64,000 nt of DNA. Origin: Pseudomonas sp. (GTDB lineage Bacteria; Pseudomonadota; Gammaproteobacteria; Pseudomonadales; Pseudomonadaceae). Positions 60,723-64,000 of this stretch are shown one piece after another. Location: contig NZ_JAGIBG010000008.1 of NCBI RefSeq assembly GCF_017744435.1, forward strand, positions 185,528 to 249,527, written 5' to 3'. The position numbers and the translations under genes are program-made. Below the pieces are notes generated by a model. It made no database searches, was not told where the DNA came from, and worked only from the letters and a program-made list of their open reading frames with translations. Numbering within the stretch: the first letter of the stretch is position 1; every line of letters starts with the position of its first letter.

Positions 60723-61085
60723 CTATTTGTAGGTCACCGGGCTGGGCGACAACAGCCCAGTGAGGAAGCTGATCACCGTCATGAGTACGGTGAGGATCGT
60801 GTCGGATTTCGTCACTGGGGTTTCGATAGTGCTTTCGCTGACACCACTCCCCAGTATCCAGACGGTGTACAGCATGACCAGCGTGAAAGAACCGACAATG
60901 ACGATCCAGATTCGATTGGTGGTGGCATCGCTCGGACGTGCCAGGTGCGGTAGCTGTTGTACAGTTTCTTCCTTGAGTGCGGTGAGCGCGCTATGCGGAT
61001 CGTCCTGGATTTTCTGCAGGACTTCAGGGTCTGACAGCGCATTCTTTACCAACAGCTCGGCAGAGCGGATTTGATTTTCCATCAT
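60723..61085 (-). CDS. Two-helix membrane protein of unknown function, third gene of small operon
   Basis: The 120-aa protein starts with two ATGs (61085, 61082) behind AGGAAA. A soluble helical half (about 1-55) is followed by two membrane helices (IWIVIVGSFTLVMLYTVWILG and TILTVLMTVISFLTGLLSP). It follows the 114-aa gene by 21 bp. I recognise no family. GC content is lower than the surroundings. Confidence 0.65.
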   Translation of the reverse strand: MMENQIRSAELLVKNALSDPEVLQKIQDDPHSALTALKEETVQQLPHLARPSDATTNRIWIVIVGSFTLVMLYTVWILGSGVSESTIETPVTKSDTILTVLMTVISFLTGLLSPSPVTYK

Positions 61086-61106
61086 GTATTTTCCTTCGCA
61101 GACCAG

Positions 61107-61451
61107 TTATCGCACGTCACAGCCAAGTGCCCGGTAGATGGCCGACCTGAACACGGCAGTCATGGCGTTGAGAATGGCCTCTGCAAGTTGTAGTGTGACA
61201 ATCGCAATGGAGCGCAGGCGCAGGCGTGTCACTATCTTCTGGTCGTCGAGGAATAGTCCGATATCGTTATCACTCAATGTGCCGGCTTGTTGCTGTTGAT
61301 GAAGGAATATCATATCTCTGGCCATGCTGCGGCCCAGGTTTTCCACTTCAGCCCGAATGGCTGGCCAATCTGATTGAATGATGGTTTTTGCGGCGTTGAT
61401 CGCTTCAAGCAAGACCGCGTCGAGGTCCACGCCATTGATGATGGTGTTCAT
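61107..61451 (-). CDS. Helical protein of unknown function, second gene of small operon
   Basis: The 114-aa protein starts at MNTIINGVDLDAVLLEAINAAKTIIQSDWPAIRAEVENLGRSMARDMIFLH (ATG 61451, AAGGA upstream). It is predicted almost all helical, with an amphipathic C-terminal part (LRSIAIVTLQLAEAILNAMTAVFRSAIYRAL). It overlaps the lipoprotein gene by 4 bp (ATGA). The family is unknown. Confidence 0.6.
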   Translation of the reverse strand: MNTIINGVDLDAVLLEAINAAKTIIQSDWPAIRAEVENLGRSMARDMIFLHQQQQAGTLSDNDIGLFLDDQKIVTRLRLRSIAIVTLQLAEAILNAMTAVFRSAIYRALGCDVR

Positions 61452-62047
61452 GGGGTTATCCTTGAAGACGGTGTGTTGGTGGTCGCGGCCTGGATGGCCA
61501 GTATGCTGTCGAAGAGCGTGTTCTTGCGATTTTGCCAAATGGCCTTGTTCAAGACCTGATAGCTGGCTTGCTGATGTTCGCGCTGCCATTTGCCGACCAG
61601 GCACTTGAGGTCTACATAGTTGCGCGTGGTCAGGTCGGCGTTGGGAAAGTCGTGCTGCAGCACATCGCATTGGTTGCCGAGCTGCGCTTGCAGCGAGTGC
61701 TCGACGCGGGCGTGCAGCTGCTTGCCGGGCTCGCTGACCGCTCCTGCGTTGGCCAGCGCCCGCAGGATGAGGGTGTTGCTTTCGACCAGAAGCTCGTCGT
61801 ATTCCACCTGGTATCGGCTGAAATGCCCGGGATGCTGGCGTGCCTCCTTTGCCCTCAAGGTTGAAAGTTGTTGCTTGCTGACAGGGCTTGCACGCTCCCC
61901 CTTGAGCAGTAGCGTTGCTGCGTTTTTGTAGAAGGCCTCAGTGTTTTTATAAAGCTCGGCATCGTAGGGTTGAACCAATGTCACCGTACAACCTGATAGA
62001 ACGGCGGTACTGAGTAATGCGGAGGCGATCAGTGTTTTCTTTTTCAT
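61448..62047 (-). CDS. Predicted lipoprotein, first gene of small operon
   Basis: The 199-aa protein starts at MKKKTLIASALLSTAVLSGC (ATG 62047), a lipoprotein signal with lipobox LSGC. The rest is helical with a Cys pair (QCDVLQ and LKCLVG) and no recognised domain. It is coupled to the next gene by an ATGA overlap. It precedes two unknown genes, forming a lipoprotein/soluble/membrane trio. Confidence 0.65.
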   Translation of the reverse strand: MKKKTLIASALLSTAVLSGCTVTLVQPYDAELYKNTEAFYKNAATLLLKGERASPVSKQQLSTLRAKEARQHPGHFSRYQVEYDELLVESNTLILRALANAGAVSEPGKQLHARVEHSLQAQLGNQCDVLQHDFPNADLTTRNYVDLKCLVGKWQREHQQASYQVLNKAIWQNRKNTLFDSILAIQAATTNTPSSRITP

Positions 62048-62368
62048 ATTCACCCAGCGGCTTGAATAGCGGTGACTGTGCAGGCGCATCGTTGAGGCGC
62101 GTCGTTGCAGTCGAGGCTGGGAAATATATGAAAATACATATTTCGATGAATAGGTTTAAATGGTTACAAAAAGTTAGGTAGCTGAAAGGTTGTGCGGGTT
62201 TTCTGAAAGTTTAAAGATTGACTGGAAAGTATTGAGTTGTGGGGCGGAAAGTTGTTGTGTTGATGTTGAATATTCAGCTTGACGTCGATGTGAAGAACAC
62301 AGTTTGAATAAGGAACTTGCACGTCAAGCTGGAAACGCTAACGGTTCAGGACTACACCTGTGGCGCCA
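62048..62368. other. AT-rich intergenic region without a recognised gene
   Basis: This 321-bp gap is clearly more AT-rich than the window average, especially at 62120-62300 (for example GAAATATATGAAAATACATA). It holds the promoter of the three-gene operon and the end of the next gene. I see no ORF with a ribosome site, no tRNA and no repeat. Base composition suggests a boundary of acquired DNA. Confidence 0.6.
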
Positions 62369-62725
62369 TCAGGCACCCTCTGAATCAGCCCGATCGCTCA
62401 GCCATACCAGTGGGCGCGTCGGGTCGTCGCTGCCCATGCGGGCGAAGGTTTGCGACTCGAGCATGGCCTTGACCTGCTCGCCGAGCGCCAGCAGCCGCTC
62501 GGCGAAGCCAGGGCCGATAGCGCCGTTGTCTTCCAGCGACAGGCCGCTCTGGCTGTGCTGGATCGCCAGGTGGTAGTGGCTGGCGTTGTCGCCACTGGCA
62601 GCGAGGATGACCGTGTAGCGTGGGCCCAGCACTGTGCGAAGGCGCTGTTGCACCAGGTCGAGCAGCGAGACGGGGTTGTCGTCGTGCAAGGCTGTGGCCA
62701 GAGCGGTGGGGGCGAAGGGAGGCAT
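62369..62725 (-). CDS. Hypothetical protein
   Basis: The 118-aa protein starts at MPPFAPTALATALHDDNPVSLLDLVQQRLRTVLGPRYTVILAASGDNASHYHLAIQHSQSGLSLEDNG (ATG 62725, AGGT upstream). It is soluble and of mixed fold, and I recognise no family. It lies 102 bp downstream of the BamA-like gene on the same strand. Confidence 0.6.
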   Translation of the reverse strand: MPPFAPTALATALHDDNPVSLLDLVQQRLRTVLGPRYTVILAASGDNASHYHLAIQHSQSGLSLEDNGAIGPGFAERLLALGEQVKAMLESQTFARMGSDDPTRPLVWLSDRADSEGA

Positions 62726-62827
62726 GGGGTTACCTGCAAGGCATGTTCATATGTTTCTCAGCTTAGGCAAGGTGACTGTCAACTTGGGTTAAGCGAGGGT
62801 AAAAACCGGTAATTTGTGCGCGCTGAG

Positions 62828-64000
62828 TCAGAAGGTCTGCCCCAGGGAGAACTGGAAGATCTGCGTCTCGGCGTTGTCCGGCTTTTTCAGCGGCGCCGCC
62901 AGGCTGAAACTCAGCGGCCCCATCGGGCTGTACCAGGTCACCCCTACGCCCAGCGACACCGCCAGCTGGTTCAGGTCGACGTTGCCGCAGCCCTGGGTGG
63001 TGGACAGGTAGCAGGTGTCGGCGTAGACGTTGCCGGCGTCGACGAACACCGAGCTGCGCAGCTGGCTCTGGTTCTTGATGAACGGCATCGGGAATATGTA
63101 CTCGGCGCCGCCGGTAACCAGGATGTTGCCGCCGAGCACGTCAGTGTCGCGGTCGGAGTAATAGGCCTGGCCGGCGCTTGAGTAGGTGCCGGTGGCCGGT
63201 GTGCTGCGCGGGCCGAGGGTGCCGTCCTTGAAACCGCGTACCGAACCCTGGCCGCCAGCGGTGTAGCTTTCGTAGAAGGGCAGGCCGTCGGTGGAACCGT
63301 AGCCGTTGCCGTAGCCCAGGGTGGTGTGCAGGCGCAGGGTGGTGTCCTTGCTCACGGGCAGGAAGGTCTGGCCGTTGTAGTCGAGCTTGTAGAACGACAG
63401 GTCGCTGCCCGGCGTGGTGGCCATCAGGGTCAGGGCCTGGGAATGGCCGCGGGTGGCCAGCACGCCCTTGTTCAGGGTCGACTCGGACCAGCCGATCGAA
63501 GCCTTGAGGTTGTTGAAACTCTTGCCTTCGCGCTGGATGAAGTCGTAGATCTCGTCGGCGCTGTAGGTGCCCGGGTTGATGTCGTCGTGCTGCAGGGTCA
63601 GGCCGTAGGTCAGGCGCGAGGTTTCGTTGATCGGGTAGCCGAAGTTGACGCCCGCCCCGTAGCTGTTGATGGCGTAGTAGGACACGCCGTCACTGTAGTA
63701 GTCGCTGTAGTCGGTGCTGCTGTAGAACAGGTTGTAACCCAGGCTTACGCCGTCTTCGGTGAAGTAGGGGTTGACGAAGCCGAAGTTGTATTTGGTCTGG
63801 TACTCCGAACGGGTCAGACCGATGGACACCTTGTTACCGGTACCGAGGAAGTTGCTCTGGCTGATCGAGCCGCCGAGGATCAGGCCGGCGCTCTGGGCGA
63901 AACCGACGCTGGCGGTGATCGAGCCGGAGGCTTGCTCTTCGACGCTGTAGTTGACGTCGACCTGGTCGTCGGTGCCTGGCACCGCCGGGGTCTCGACGTT
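62828..64000 (-). CDS. bamA: BamA-like outer-membrane barrel protein, 5' part outside the window
   Basis: About 390 C-terminal residues are present; the reading frame stays open to 64000, so the N-terminal POTRA part lies beyond the edge. The barrel begins at VDVNYSVEEQASGSITASVGFAQSAGLILGGSISQSNFLGTG, as in BamA. It has the lid-loop motif GGQGSVRGFKDGTLGPRS, matching BamA VRGF, and ends in the beta-signal FQFSLGQTF. BamA inserts outer-membrane proteins. The normal downstream genes (skp/ompH, lpxD, fabZ) are absent, so this may be a second BamA. Confidence 0.85.
   Translation of the reverse strand, partial: NVETPAVPGTDDQVDVNYSVEEQASGSITASVGFAQSAGLILGGSISQSNFLGTGNKVSIGLTRSEYQTKYNFGFVNPYFTEDGVSLGYNLFYSSTDYSDYYSDGVSYYAINSYGAGVNFGYPINETSRLTYGLTLQHDDINPGTYSADEIYDFIQREGKSFNNLKASIGWSESTLNKGVLATRGHSQALTLMATTPGSDLSFYKLDYNGQTFLPVSKDTTLRLHTTLGYGNGYGSTDGLPFYESYTAGGQGSVRGFKDGTLGPRSTPATGTYSSAGQAYYSDRDTDVLGGNILVTGGAEYIFPMPFIKNQSQLRSSVFVDAGNVYADTCYLSTTQGCGNVDLNQLAVSLGVGVTWYSPMGPLSFSLAAPLKKPDNAETQIFQFSLGQTF

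Overview
The window looks like a chromosomal segment of a Pseudomonas putida-group bacterium. It is GC-rich, with genes packed on both strands. Several intergenic gaps carry the inverted pairs of ~35-bp REP palindromes (core CGCGGGC...GCCCGCTCCCACAGG) typical of that group. The content is an accessory-metabolism mix: PQQ quinate/glucose dehydrogenase with an OprB-type porin, many LysR regulators, LysE/EamA/MFS exporters and oxidative catabolic operons. No rRNA, tRNA, CRISPR array, transposase, integrase or prophage gene was seen.

Layout. 26-5104: ArgE-like deacetylase, OprB-like porin and a membrane PQQ dehydrogenase (best read as quinate/shikimate type). 5386-6753: an AT-flanked lipoprotein resembling halovibrin. 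6988-12984: small regulator/exporter pairs (cupin/LysR/MFS, LysE/AraC), then a CAP-domain and a SleB-type cell-wall protein. 13033-17270: AEC carrier, two LysR regulators, periplasmic Cu/Zn SOD and a START-domain protein. 17361-20682: ureidoglycine aminohydrolase-like cupin and a sulfur-scavenging-type pair (flavin monooxygenase plus SsuA-like binding protein). 20875-25007: beta-propeller, EamA exporter, methyltransferase and a PAP2/histidine-phosphatase pair. 25166-32400: an oxidative amine N-demethylation operon (aldehyde dehydrogenase, DmmA-like, VanB-type reductase, DUF3445 heme protein, MFS), divergent from a GntR/FCD regulator and a soluble Cache protein.

32520-42130: GNAT enzyme, transporters, an ABC ATPase plus fused double permease without a binding protein, small proteins, two GcvA-like LysR genes and an SDR with an altered catalytic triad. 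42358-48385: three SPFH (stomatin/HflK/HflC-like) membrane proteins translationally coupled, followed by a P1B-type metal ATPase. Two of the four have His-rich N termini, and a Zur-box-like site lies upstream. This is the most striking system here. 48671-52993: chemoreceptor, diguanylate cyclase, isochorismatase-like hydrolase and a membrane protein. 53198-55365: a bufferin-type RiPP cluster (Cys-repeat precursor fused to an EF-hand pair, MNIO/DUF692 maturase, BufC-like partner). 55362-59575: TetR, LysR, a rubredoxin-rubredoxin reductase fusion and a Rieske oxygenase. 59682-64000: small envelope proteins, an unrecognised three-gene lipoprotein/membrane operon in AT-richer DNA, and the C-terminal part of a BamA-like protein running off the window edge.

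Two themes recur: metal handling (SPFH/ATPase operon, bufferin cluster, SodC) and oxidative catabolism of small amines, sulfur compounds and quinate-type substrates. All function calls come from reading motifs and recalled family knowledge; no database search was run.
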